Below are positions 36,787 through 44,808 of a stretch of 64,000 nucleotides of DNA, one piece after another. The stretch's first letter is position 1. Each line of letters begins with the position of its first letter. Source of the DNA: an uncultured Mucilaginibacter sp. (GTDB lineage Bacteria > Bacteroidota > Bacteroidia > Sphingobacteriales > Sphingobacteriaceae); NCBI RefSeq assembly GCF_913773635.1, contig NZ_CAJYGQ010000007.1, forward strand, positions 124,001-188,000, given 5' to 3'. The notes under the pieces are model-generated. The model was not told the origin of the DNA and did not search any database. It saw only the letters and a program-made list of their open reading frames with translations. Made by a program: the position numbers and the translations under genes.

Positions 36787-37857
36787 TTATTTTACGGCTA
36801 CGTCCCAAACTTTTGACATACGCGAGCTGCCTGCAGGCCCATCAATATTAAGCACCACAATGTATTTACCGGCGTTTTTGTATTGATGTACGGGGCTTTG
36901 TTCGGTAGAGGACGTGCCGTCGCCAAAGTCCCATTTCCAGGAGGTTATTTTACCAATGCTTTCGTCATTAAACGTTACTGAGCGTTTATTCATATCTGTA
37001 ACGATGAATGACCAACGGGCTTCAATAGCTTTTTGATATTTGGCATCTAATGGCATAAGGGTAAATACAGTACCCAAACTGGTGTTGCCATACATTTTAT
37101 GATTTTTAGATAGGTTCCAAAAACCTTTTTTCGACTCATCGTTAACATCATCATAATCTATAACGGCCCAGGTAAGGCCAATTTTTTTGTTATCGCTTAA
37201 AACCGACTCAACAGCTCTTTGCGGACCTTCGGCGCCGGCATAGTCAAACGGGGTAATCCAAAATTCGGCAATCAGTTTGCCTGGCTGGCCTGGTTTAAAG
37301 TTATATGAATAAGCAATGTTTGAATAAGGCAGGTTTTTGATCCAAGGTTGGCTACCCCAGGCCAAGGCCCAGTCTTTACCTACGGCAGGGGTGAAAATGT
37401 GGTAGTTTTGAGCATGCACGCCATGGTATGAAAAATAAATATCCCATGGGTTAAGACTTTGATTTGGATGCCAGTCGGTAATAAGCGGCCCGCCGGATAG
37501 GTCACCGTCTACCACTATTTCAAACGTGTCGTTATGCAAATCGGAGCGGCTAAAGTCCCAGTAGTTGTCATAAGCCTCGTACAAAAAGTATAGCCGGTTA
37601 AGTCCTTTAACCCACGCAACACGTACTTTAACATCCAAATTTTTAGGATCGACTGCAGGGTAATGTTTAGAATCATCCCAAAGCTGGTCCGTACCAACAA
37701 TATACTCTTTTGGGAAACTATCCCAATCGTCAGTCTTTCCATCTATCTTGGGTATCATATTGGCCGGGAACTGATATATTTTGTAACCCCGGTCGTCTTG
37801 CGCAAATGCGCCTACGCTTAGTAATATAATTAGGCCAGATAAAATACTTTTACGCAT
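36787..37857 (-). CDS. Secreted CBM9-like/PKD-domain protein
   Basis: A 356-residue exported protein (signal peptide ending GAFAQ). Residues about 30-265 resemble a CBM9-like carbohydrate-binding domain: PKIDGKTDDWDSFPKEYIVG, LYFLYEAYDNYWDF and the DTFEIVVDGD strand. Residues about 275-355 form a PKD domain (SWKWDFGDGTSSTEQSPVHQ). There is no catalytic module and no sorting domain at the C-terminus. It probably binds a glycan at the surface or in the periplasm; the ligand is unknown. Confidence 0.85.
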   Translation of the reverse strand: MRKSILSGLIILLSVGAFAQDDRGYKIYQFPANMIPKIDGKTDDWDSFPKEYIVGTDQLWDDSKHYPAVDPKNLDVKVRVAWVKGLNRLYFLYEAYDNYWDFSRSDLHNDTFEIVVDGDLSGGPLITDWHPNQSLNPWDIYFSYHGVHAQNYHIFTPAVGKDWALAWGSQPWIKNLPYSNIAYSYNFKPGQPGKLIAEFWITPFDYAGAEGPQRAVESVLSDNKKIGLTWAVIDYDDVNDESKKGFWNLSKNHKMYGNTSLGTVFTLMPLDAKYQKAIEARWSFIVTDMNKRSVTFNDESIGKITSWKWDFGDGTSSTEQSPVHQYKNAGKYIVVLNIDGPAGSSRMSKVWDVAVK

Positions 37858-37900
37858 GTGCTTAATATTGATGCCACTGCTATGGCTTTACAATATTAAA

Positions 37901-38359
37901 TTATTCAGCCGGATTTTTTTCAGCAGCTTGTTTTAATAGATTCAACGCCGCAGGCCACGTATCTGCAAAGAATGTTTTAAACTCATCGGGCAGGCCATCG
38001 CCTTCCAGCTCTATCAAAAGCTCGGTTTTGCCATTCGCATCGCTTAACGTGTAGTTTTCATGTGCGCCAGCCCAGGTATTTACAGCTTCGCTTTCTGTAT
38101 CTTCAACGCCTTGTTTTACCTCGCCTATATGCTTAAACGACATAAATTCGGGCTCACTTAGTTTGGCTATTACTGATACCATTCCATTCTGCTGCTGATC
38201 AAGAAACAATACCTTACTGCCTTCCTTCCAGTTTGTAACTGCGTGCGAGCCTTCACAAAATGCAGCTGTCCATTGCGGGTAAGTTTCATCGCTCCATAAA
38301 GTTTTCCAAACCTGCTGGCGCGAAGCATTGATGGTAACATTGAACGTTAGCTTTTCCAT
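37901..38359 (-). CDS. SRPBCC (AHSA1-like) protein
   Basis: A 152-residue START-like ligand-binding protein. It begins EKLTFNVTINASRQQVWKTLW, typical of AHSA1/polyketide-cyclase-like proteins, and continues with WKEGSKVLFLDQQQNGMVS and a WPAALNLLKQAAE helix at the C-terminus. The ATG at 38359 is preferred over one seven codons upstream because it starts the family sequence. The ligand and role are not predictable. Confidence 0.85.
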   Translation of the reverse strand: MEKLTFNVTINASRQQVWKTLWSDETYPQWTAAFCEGSHAVTNWKEGSKVLFLDQQQNGMVSVIAKLSEPEFMSFKHIGEVKQGVEDTESEAVNTWAGAHENYTLSDANGKTELLIELEGDGLPDEFKTFFADTWPAALNLLKQAAEKNPAE

Positions 38360-38474
38360 AGTTATAATTGTTTGATACAAATATGCTTGCTTACGTCCGT
38401 TGTTAAGCGGTGTGTTTGCGACAATTTATAAGGCTAATTACGCAATTTAAGCCTATGTTTTGCTTTTACACTAA

Positions 38475-38714
38475 ATGCAGCCTATATTTAAGGTTATGAA
38501 AAGTAACTTAACCATGCGGCAGAAACTGATAGTGCCTTTTATAATCATAGGAGGAATGATTGTGGTAGGCGTTCGCAGTATTTATAAAGGGATGTTACTG
38601 CATCAGAACTGGCGGGTTGCTTTGGCTATATTAGGCGTTGTTTGCTTTACTACCTTGCTTGGTGCCATGGTTATAGCAGTAACCAAGCATGAAAAAGCTC
38701 AAAAAAAGTCTTAA
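38475..38714 (+). CDS. Small two-helix membrane protein
   Basis: A 79-residue protein I do not recognise. Two hydrophobic segments (LIVPFIIIGGMIVVGVRSIY and VALAILGVVCFTTLLGAMVI) predict two inner-membrane helices with a short connecting loop; the C-terminus is lysine-rich (KHEKAQKKS). The start could also be one of the methionines at codons 8 or 14. Its stop overlaps the stop of the converging gene by 4 bp, which is common for real small genes. Confidence 0.6.
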   Translation: MQPIFKVMKSNLTMRQKLIVPFIIIGGMIVVGVRSIYKGMLLHQNWRVALAILGVVCFTTLLGAMVIAVTKHEKAQKKS

Positions 38715-38932
38715 CTGAAAGCCTCACGAAAGGCTACCAAAATAGCCAGCTTTGTATCACGGTCCAAATCAGGTTCCTCCGGCATTTCAGGACGTTGAGG
38801 CCTGTCGTCTTTATACTCAATCGGAAATAAGGCTATAAATTTTTGCAATGGCAATTCATACTGCAGCCACTCAGTACGGTTATATATCTCCTCCAGCTTA
38901 AATTCAAACAACCGCATTTGGTGTGCATCCAT
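38711..38932 (-). CDS. Small acidic protein of unknown function
   Basis: A 73-residue protein with no family I recognise. It begins with a likely helix (RLFEFKLEEIYNRTEWLQYE), has a Pro/Glu/Asp-rich middle (RPQRPEMPEEPDLDRD) and ends with a short helix (LAILVAFREAF). There is no signal peptide or membrane segment. The composition and the tidy convergent overlap with the neighbouring gene make it plausible as a real gene, but there is no functional clue. Confidence 0.5.
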   Translation of the reverse strand: MDAHQMRLFEFKLEEIYNRTEWLQYELPLQKFIALFPIEYKDDRPQRPEMPEEPDLDRDTKLAILVAFREAFS

Positions 38933-39081
38933 ATAGTATTCTTAACCCTCCTGATGGGAAATCAAAAATTAAGGCGCAAGATACCAAATGTTAATTTGTT
39001 CTTCCCCTTCACGGATATTGTTGGCTTTCATATTTGCCAAAATATCCTCAATTTCGCAATCCCGAAAAAGCATAGTGATAC

Positions 39082-41337
39082 ATGATAGATCATCATTTAA
39101 AAATTGCCCAAGAGCTATCCGTAGCTTCGAAACAGGTTACCGCTACGGTTAGCTTGTTAGATGAGGGCGCTACTGTACCCTTCATTTCACGGTACCGCAA
39201 GGAGCTAACCGGCAGCCTTGACGAAGTACAGATTACCGCCATACGCGACCGAATACAACAACTAAGAGACTTAGATAAACGCCGCGAAGCCATCCTGAAA
39301 TCGCTTAGCGATATGGGCAAACTAACGCCGGAGTTACAAGGACAAATTGATGCTGCCGAAACCATGGTAGCATTGGAGGATTTGTATTTACCATACCGCC
39401 CTAAACGGAAGACTCGCGCTACTGCTGCCCGCGAAAAGGGCTTGCAGCCTTTGGCCGACCTCATCTTCACTCAAAATAAAGTTGACCTTTTGTTAGAGGC
39501 AGATAAATACGTTGATGCCGAAAAAGGCGTAAACAGCCCCGAAGAAGCTCTTGCCGGGGCGCGCGACATTATAGCCGAAACCATTAGCGAAAATGCCGAG
39601 GTTCGCGCCAAAATGCGCGATCTGTTTATTGAAAAAGGTGAATTCCAATCAAAAGTAGCGCCGGGCAAAGAAGAGGTGGGTATTAAGTACAAAGATTATT
39701 TCGATTGGAAAGAATCAGTTAAATCAGCACCGTCACACCGTATATTGGCCATGCGCCGCGGCGAGAAGGAGGAGATACTGTATTTAGATATTTTGCCTCC
39801 TGAAGACGATGCAATTGCTATGCTCGACCGTACGTTTGTTACAGCAAATAATTCAGCAAGCGACCAGATAAGGTTAGCTATAGCCGATGGTTATAAACGA
39901 TTGCTTAAACCATCAATGGAAACCGAGGCTCGCCTTATTACCAAGAAAAAGGCAGATGAAGAAGCTATAAGGGTATTTGCCGAGAATGCGCGACAGTTAT
40001 TGCTTGCTGCGCCGTTAGGACAAAAGCGCGTTATGGCTATTGACCCTGGTTTCCGTACCGGTTGTAAAGTAGTTTGCTTAGATGAACAGGGTAAGCTTTT
40101 AGAATACACAGCTATTTTCCCCCACACCGGCGCAGGACAAGCCCGTGAGGCTGAAAAAACTGTTCAGCACTTGTTTGAGACCTATAAAATTGAGGCTATT
40201 GCTATTGGCAACGGTACCGCCGGCAGAGAAACCGAAACTTTTGTACGCAACCTTAACCTGCCTGGTGTAACCATAGTTATGGTTAATGAAAGCGGAGCAT
40301 CAATTTACTCAGCATCAGAAGTTGCTCGTGAGGAATTTCCGGATAAGGACGTTACCGTTCGTGGGGCCGTATCGATTGGTCGTCGTTTAATGGACCCACT
40401 GGCTGAATTGGTTAAAATTGATCCAAAGTCAATTGGAGTAGGGCAATACCAGCATGACGTTGACCAAAGCAAACTGCAAACATCATTGGATGATACCGTA
40501 GTTAGTTGTGTAAACGCGGTAGGAGTAGAGCTTAACACTGCCTCAAAGCAAATTTTGGCATATGTGTCAGGCCTTGGTCCTCAATTGGCCCAAAACATTG
40601 TAGAGTACCGAAATCAAAACGGTGCATTCAAAACCCGCGAGCAATTGAAAAAAGTACCACGTTTAGGAGAAAAAGCATTTGAGCAGGCAGCAGGCTTTTT
40701 ACGTATTCAAGGTTCTGAAAATCCGCTGGAAGCCAGCGGTGTTCACCCGGAGCGGTATACCTTAGTGCAGCAAATGGCTAAGGATAGCAACGCCACCATT
40801 CGCGATTTGATGACTAATGAAAAGTTGCGTAAAAGCATCCCGCTGCAAAAATATACATCAGATAAAGTAGGCTTGCCTACACTGAATGATATTATGGCCG
40901 AACTTGCCAAACCAGGCCGTGACCCACGTGAAAAGTTTGAAGCATTTAGCTTTACCGAAGGTGTTAACGCTATTAGCGATTTAAAAGTTGGTATGAAGTT
41001 GCCGGGCATTGTAACCAACATTACAGCCTTTGGTGCCTTTGTTGACATTGGGGTTCACCAGGATGGATTGGTGCATTTAAGTCAGATTACCAACCGTTAC
41101 ATTAAAGACCCTAATGAGGTATTAAAAGTGCACCAGCAGGTTGAAGTAACCGTAACTGAGGTGGATGTAAACCGCAAGCGTATATCACTTAGCATGAAAG
41201 GGGACGAAAAAGCGGGTAACAGTGCTAACCGCAAGCAGGCTACCGTGGGTGGAAACAGCAACGCAAACCGCAACAAAAAAGAACCAGAAACAGATATGCA
41301 AAGTAAACTGGCGGCACTTAAAGCCAGGTTTAAATAG
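39082..41337 (+). CDS. tex: Tex-family RNA-binding transcription accessory protein
   Basis: Tex is a cytoplasmic nucleic-acid-binding protein related to eukaryotic Spt6. The 751-residue product has the expected order: N-terminal helical domain (VPFISRYRKELTGSLDEVQ), YqgF-like RNase H fold (VMAIDPGFRTGCKVVCLDEQ), helix-hairpin-helix pair (VGVELNTASKQILAYVSGLG, LKKVPRLGEKAFEQAAGFLR) and a C-terminal S1 domain (GIVTNITAFGAFVDIGVHQD) near residues 640-710. A disordered Asn-rich tail follows. It is monocistronic, with a terminator after the stop. Confidence 0.96.
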   Translation: MIDHHLKIAQELSVASKQVTATVSLLDEGATVPFISRYRKELTGSLDEVQITAIRDRIQQLRDLDKRREAILKSLSDMGKLTPELQGQIDAAETMVALEDLYLPYRPKRKTRATAAREKGLQPLADLIFTQNKVDLLLEADKYVDAEKGVNSPEEALAGARDIIAETISENAEVRAKMRDLFIEKGEFQSKVAPGKEEVGIKYKDYFDWKESVKSAPSHRILAMRRGEKEEILYLDILPPEDDAIAMLDRTFVTANNSASDQIRLAIADGYKRLLKPSMETEARLITKKKADEEAIRVFAENARQLLLAAPLGQKRVMAIDPGFRTGCKVVCLDEQGKLLEYTAIFPHTGAGQAREAEKTVQHLFETYKIEAIAIGNGTAGRETETFVRNLNLPGVTIVMVNESGASIYSASEVAREEFPDKDVTVRGAVSIGRRLMDPLAELVKIDPKSIGVGQYQHDVDQSKLQTSLDDTVVSCVNAVGVELNTASKQILAYVSGLGPQLAQNIVEYRNQNGAFKTREQLKKVPRLGEKAFEQAAGFLRIQGSENPLEASGVHPERYTLVQQMAKDSNATIRDLMTNEKLRKSIPLQKYTSDKVGLPTLNDIMAELAKPGRDPREKFEAFSFTEGVNAISDLKVGMKLPGIVTNITAFGAFVDIGVHQDGLVHLSQITNRYIKDPNEVLKVHQQVEVTVTEVDVNRKRISLSMKGDEKAGNSANRKQATVGGNSNANRNKKEPETDMQSKLAALKARFK

Positions 41338-41359
41338 GCTGTTTTGCTATGTTTTAAGA

Positions 41360-41396
41360 AATGCCCTGCTGTAAAATACAGCAGGGCATTTGCTTT
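41360..41396 (+). terminator. Terminator of tex
   Basis: AATGCCCTGCTGTA and TACAGCAGGGCATT form a perfect 14-bp stem with a 3-base loop, followed by TGCTTTT. It may also serve the converging Lrp/AsnC gene. Confidence 0.88.
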
Positions 41397-41414
41397 TATG
41401 TGGCCGCAACAAAA

Positions 41415-41891
41415 TTACTCTAATGTAATTTGGCGTTTAATTGATTCTTCAAGAGATATGAACGTTTCGGTACGCGAAATACCTGGTACGCTTTGTATGT
41501 TTTCGTTCAATACCTCACGCAGGTGATTAGTATCATGGCAAACAATTTTTGCAAAAATACTCCACTCGCCTGTGGTGTAATGTAGCTCCACAATCTCATT
41601 AATTTCTTTAAGCTTTTTAACAGCTTCGTGGTACTGAGAGCCTTTTTCAAGGTATATGCCTAAGAATGCAGTAACGTCAAAACCCAACTTTTGAGGGTTA
41701 ACTTCGAGGCTGGCACCCTTAATAACGCCCATTTCCTCAAGTTTTTTCATGCGTACGTGTATAGTGCCACCCGATACAATAAGATCTTTTGCAATTTCAG
41801 TATAAGGAGTGGTTGCATTCTTCATAAGAATGGACAGAATTTGAATATCTAAATTATCAATTTCTAAATTTTGGGCTTTTCTGTGCGGCAT
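41415..41891 (-). CDS. Lrp/AsnC-family transcriptional regulator
   Basis: A 158-residue regulator. The N-terminal helix-turn-helix is LDIQILSILMKNATTPYTEI with IVSGGTIHVRMKKLEEMGVI; the C-terminal RAM/AsnC ligand domain spans about residues 70-150 (FLGIYLEKGSQYHEAV, ELHYTTGEWSIFAKI). Family members bind amino acids and often repress their own gene. Its promoter overlaps a perfect inverted repeat that also carries the -33 box of a divergent RNA gene, a natural place for autoregulation. Which amino acid it senses is unknown. Confidence 0.94.
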   Translation of the reverse strand: MPHRKAQNLEIDNLDIQILSILMKNATTPYTEIAKDLIVSGGTIHVRMKKLEEMGVIKGASLEVNPQKLGFDVTAFLGIYLEKGSQYHEAVKKLKEINEIVELHYTTGEWSIFAKIVCHDTNHLREVLNENIQSVPGISRTETFISLEESIKRQITLE

Positions 41892-41916
41892 AAATTCGTA
41901 TTAATTTATTTATACA

Positions 41917-41949
41917 CAAGGATAATTAAAATTTGAATAAAAATGCAAA
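41917..41949 (-). promoter_or_regulatory. Promoter of the Lrp/AsnC gene
   Basis: On the minus strand TTTG (41949-41946), 21 bp, then TATCCTTG (41924-41917; one mismatch). It lies 25 bp before the start codon. Confidence 0.65.
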
Positions 41950-41969
41950 TATTTTATTGAAATATTTGC
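41945..41969. promoter_or_regulatory. Perfect inverted repeat between two divergent promoters
   Basis: GCAAATATTT, TATTG, AAATATTTGC: two perfect 10-bp arms. The left arm contains the -33 box of the Lrp/AsnC gene (minus strand) and the right arm the -33 box of the tRNA-like RNA (plus strand). AT-rich dyads of this size are typical Lrp-type sites. Confidence 0.7.
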
Positions 41970-41996
41970 AAGAAATTGACAGGCCTCTTAACTTTG
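41965..41996 (+). promoter_or_regulatory. Promoter of the tRNA-like RNA
   Basis: TTTG (41965-41968), 20 bp, TAACTTTG (41989-41996). Both boxes match the Bacteroidota consensus exactly, 48 bp before the tRNA-like element. Confidence 0.8.
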
Positions 41997-42044
41997 TATC
42001 AAGCGATACGGAAAATATCTCTTGTTCTTTAATAAAAACAATAC

Positions 42045-42153
42045 TGTTGGGTGGTGAAATTTTTGGCAGACACACCTCCTTGTCCCGGTGGCGGAGATAA
42101 TGGGAAACCTTCGGGCTAACCACTCTGTGAAGGTTCGAATCCTTCCCCAACAG
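42045..42153 (+). tRNA. Atypical tRNA-like element with very long variable region
   Basis: Seven-base acceptor arms TGTTGGG (42045-42051) and CCCAACA (42146-42152) pair perfectly. A T-arm GAAGG-TTCGAAT-CCTTC (42129-42145) is canonical. A D-arm GTG/CAC (42054-42073) has an enlarged loop containing GG. The best anticodon arm is CCTCC-TTGTCCC-GGTGG (42075-42091), with one U-U mismatch; it would expose GUC (Asp), with an unusual C at position 37. The region between it and the T-arm is 37 bases, far longer than in Leu or Ser tRNAs, and can pair CGGAG with CTCTG. GGTGG can pair alternatively with CCACT (42120-42124). CCA is not encoded. It has its own promoter and terminator. It could be a diverged class II tRNA, an unusual functional RNA or a tRNA-derived pseudogene; amino-acid identity is uncertain. 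Confidence 0.5.
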
Positions 42154-42188
42154 CTCTTCTCATAATTTAGGTTTATAATTGGTTAGTA

Positions 42189-42224
42189 AAAGTCCCCCTG
42201 CCCATCAGGGGGCTTTGCTTTTTA
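42189..42224 (+). terminator. Terminator of the tRNA-like RNA
   Basis: AAAG(T)CCCCCTG, loop CCCAT, CAGGGGGCTTT, then GCTTTTT. A strong GC stem with one bulge. The stretch from here to 42401 has no gene that I can see. Confidence 0.85.
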
Positions 42225-42401
42225 TAAGGATTTGTCTAGCCTGAATGATTAAAGAAAGCTTAATTGATCATCCAAATGCAGCTTTAAATAAAAAGGTGTG
42301 AATATGTTGTGCTTATATTTTAGATGTAGAGATAAGCTACCGTGCATCACAATAGATGCAGTGTAAGGTAAAAATTGGAGAGGCGTTTGAGTTAGTGTAT
42401 G

Positions 42402-43127
42402 TCAAATACCTAAAGCTTCACAGGCTTTTTCAGCGGCCAGTTTTTCAGCATTCTTTTTACTGAATTCTTTGCCCAGGCCCATTATCTCACCATCAATGTT
42501 CACCTGAATAGTAAAAAGCTTATTGCTTTCTCCATCCTGATTGAGGGTGAGTTCAAATAACACATCTTTACCGTGACGCTGGCACCATTCAATCAACTTG
42601 CTTTTAAAGTTGGTTTCGGTTTGCTCAAGAGTATGAATATCAATATGGGCTTTGATAATGCGGTTGATGAGAAAACCGCGGGTAAAATCGTAACCTTTAT
42701 CCAAATAAACAGCACCTATAAGTGCCTCAAATGCATCGCCCAGCAATGATCCCTGCCGGGTTGAGTTAACCATGCGGTTATCGTACTGTATAAGCCCATC
42801 TAAGCCCAATTTGCGGGCAAGCTGGTTAAGATTATTGCGGCTTACAATTTTTGAGCGTAACTCTGTTAAAAAGCCTTCGTCTTGATAGGGGTACATTTTG
42901 AAAAGCACCTCGGCCACTACGCTGCCTAAAACTGCATCCCCCAAAAACTCTAAACGCTCGTTACTGTTTTTAACACCTTTTTTTACAGCTTGCGCTACAG
43001 ATTTATGCCTGAAAGCCAAACGGTATAAAGACAAATTGCCCGGCACAAAGCCGAGCAAATTCTTTAAAGTTTTGACGTATTTACGGTGCGGAGATAAGTA
43101 TAGCTTATATAAGCGGCTTACAGGCAT
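42402..43127 (-). CDS. rnc: Ribonuclease III
   Basis: RNase III cuts double-stranded RNA in rRNA processing and mRNA decay. The 241-residue protein has the catalytic signature NERLEFLGDAVLGSVV (Glu57, Asp64), a second acidic site in LGDAFEALIGAVYLDKGYD, and a double-stranded RNA-binding domain from about residue 170 (FKSKLIEWCQRHGKD to AEKLAAEKACEAL). It lies 14 bp after fabF on the same strand, in the common acpP-fabF-rnc order. Confidence 0.97.
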   Translation of the reverse strand: MPVSRLYKLYLSPHRKYVKTLKNLLGFVPGNLSLYRLAFRHKSVAQAVKKGVKNSNERLEFLGDAVLGSVVAEVLFKMYPYQDEGFLTELRSKIVSRNNLNQLARKLGLDGLIQYDNRMVNSTRQGSLLGDAFEALIGAVYLDKGYDFTRGFLINRIIKAHIDIHTLEQTETNFKSKLIEWCQRHGKDVLFELTLNQDGESNKLFTIQVNIDGEIMGLGKEFSKKNAEKLAAEKACEALGI

Positions 43128-43141
43128 GTAAAACGATTTTA

Positions 43142-44395
43142 TTATTCTTCGTATTTTTTGAAGATAACTGATGCATTGTGGCCTCCAAAGCCAAAACCGT
43201 TACTTTGAGCAGCACGAACTACGCGCTTTTGAGCTTGGTTAAACGTAAAGTTTATACGCGAATCAAAAGCCGGATCGTCAGTAAAGTGGTTAATAGTTGG
43301 CGGTACAATGTCATTTTTAACAGCCAAAATAGCTGCAATTGCTTCAACAGCACCAGCTGCACCTAATAAGTGACCGGTCATGGATTTGGTTGAGCTGATA
43401 TTAACGCGGAAGGCATCATCGCCATATGCATCTTGTATAGCTTTAACCTCCTGAGGGTCGCCTATAGGAGTTGATGTACCGTGAACATTCACATAGTCAA
43501 TGTCGGCAGGTGTCATCCCGGCATCTTCAAGTGCTGCCTTCATTACTAGCGCAGCGCCCATACCCTCAGGGTGTGGAGCTGTCATGTGATAAGCATCGGC
43601 ACTCATGCCACCACCCATCATTTCGGCATAAATTTTAGCTCCGCGGGCTTTGGCATGCTCTAACTCTTCAAGTATAATGGTGCCTGCGCCTTCACCTGCG
43701 ACAAAGCCGTCGCGGTCAAGATCAAACGGCCTTGATGCCGTTGCCGGGTCCTCATTACGGGTACTTAAAGCGTGCATAGCATTAAAACCACCAATACCGG
43801 CTTCGTTAATGATAGCTTCAGAACCACCACTGATAAACATATTTGCTTTACCTAACCTGATGTAGTTAAAAGCATCTATCAATGAGTTGTTTGACGAAGC
43901 ACATGCCGAAACTGTGGTAAAGTTTGGTCCGCGTAAGCCATATTTGATAGAGATGTGCCCCGGGGCAATATCAGCTATCATTTTAGGAATAAAGAACGGG
44001 TTAAAACGCGGCGTACCGTCACCTTTGGCAAAGTTTACCACTTCATCCAAAAATGTTTTTAAACCGCCAATACCCGAGCCCCATATCACACCGATACGGT
44101 TGGTATCCAGCTTTTCAAAATCTAACGCTGCATCTTTAACCGCCTCTTCGGTGGAGTATAAAGCGTACTGAACAAAAGGATCGAGCTTACGGGCATCTTT
44201 GCGGCCCAGAAAAGCATCGGCATCAAAATTTTTAACCTCGCACGCAAATTTTGTTTTGAAATGCATTACGTCAAAACTTTTGATAAAATCAGCGCCGCTT
44301 ACTCCGTTAATTAATCCGTTCCAGTATTCTGAAACCGAATTACCTATCGGAGTAAGCGCACCAAGTCCGGTTACAACTACTCGTTTAAACTCCAT
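43142..44395 (-). CDS. fabF: 3-oxoacyl-[ACP] synthase II
   Basis: FabF elongates acyl-ACP with malonyl-ACP. The 417-residue product has the catalytic Cys165 in TVSACASSNN and histidines in VHGTSTPIGD and SMTGHLLGAAGAVE. The N-terminus RVVVTGLGALTPIGN and the C-terminus NGFGFGGHNASVIF are typical. It is flanked by acpP (20 bp upstream) and rnc (14 bp downstream), so one operon delivers the carrier, the synthase and RNase III. Confidence 0.97.
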   Translation of the reverse strand: MEFKRVVVTGLGALTPIGNSVSEYWNGLINGVSGADFIKSFDVMHFKTKFACEVKNFDADAFLGRKDARKLDPFVQYALYSTEEAVKDAALDFEKLDTNRIGVIWGSGIGGLKTFLDEVVNFAKGDGTPRFNPFFIPKMIADIAPGHISIKYGLRGPNFTTVSACASSNNSLIDAFNYIRLGKANMFISGGSEAIINEAGIGGFNAMHALSTRNEDPATASRPFDLDRDGFVAGEGAGTIILEELEHAKARGAKIYAEMMGGGMSADAYHMTAPHPEGMGAALVMKAALEDAGMTPADIDYVNVHGTSTPIGDPQEVKAIQDAYGDDAFRVNISSTKSMTGHLLGAAGAVEAIAAILAVKNDIVPPTINHFTDDPAFDSRINFTFNQAQKRVVRAAQSNGFGFGGHNASVIFKKYEE

Positions 44396-44415
44396 TAAAT
44401 ATTATTGAGGAGTGC

Positions 44416-44652
44416 TTATTTAACGTTTTTTTCCAGGTAAGCAATAGCTTGGCCAACAGTACCGATAGTTTCGGCCTGATCATCAGGAATAGCTACGTTA
44501 AACTCTTTTTCAAACTCCATGATTAATTCCACGGTGTCTAATGAGTCAGCACCTAAATCGTTGGTGAAGCTTGCCTCAGGTGTAACTTCACTTTCGTCAA
44601 CACCTAATTTTTCCACGATGATTGCTTTTACTCTTGAAGCGATATCAGACAT
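44416..44652 (-). CDS. acpP: Acyl carrier protein
   Basis: The 78-residue acidic carrier of fatty-acid synthesis. The phosphopantetheine attachment site is Ser37 in [16 protein letters not shown]. It is first in the acpP-fabF-rnc operon and has a strong promoter at 44717-44749. Confidence 0.98.
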   Translation of the reverse strand: MSDIASRVKAIIVEKLGVDESEVTPEASFTNDLGADSLDTVELIMEFEKEFNVAIPDDQAETIGTVGQAIAYLEKNVK

Positions 44653-44716
44653 AATAATCTATGTTAAATGATTAAATAAAAATTCTGTGCAAAGAAAAAT
44701 AAATTTAGTTAAATAT

Positions 44717-44749
44717 CAAATCTAAAATCTTCGCACTTAATACAACAAA
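44717..44749 (-). promoter_or_regulatory. Promoter of the acpP-fabF-rnc operon
   Basis: On the minus strand TTTG (44749-44746), 21 bp, TAGATTTG (44724-44717). Both boxes are exact. It gives a leader of about 60 bases. Confidence 0.78.
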
Positions 44750-44750
44750 A

Positions 44751-44782
44751 TTTTAATGCAACGGTTTCAGTTAGTAGTTTTG
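44751..44782 (+). promoter_or_regulatory. Promoter of the IPExxxVDY gene (and perhaps pyk)
   Basis: TTTT (44751-44754), 20 bp, TAGTTTTG (44775-44782), with an exact -7 box. It begins one base from the -33 box of the divergent acpP promoter and lies 26 bp before the TTG start. Confidence 0.6.
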
Positions 44783-44808
44783 CCACTCAAAATATTTAAT
44801 ATATAGTT

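Noticed and set aside
42045..42153. Selenocysteine tRNA
   Set aside because: The long extra arm and a possible 8-bp acceptor suggested it, but no UCA anticodon can be placed in the anticodon loop.
42223..42401. Gene or second RNA after the tRNA-like terminator
   Set aside because: Only a weak TGCATC/GATGCA repeat is present; no supported frame or promoter-terminator pair.
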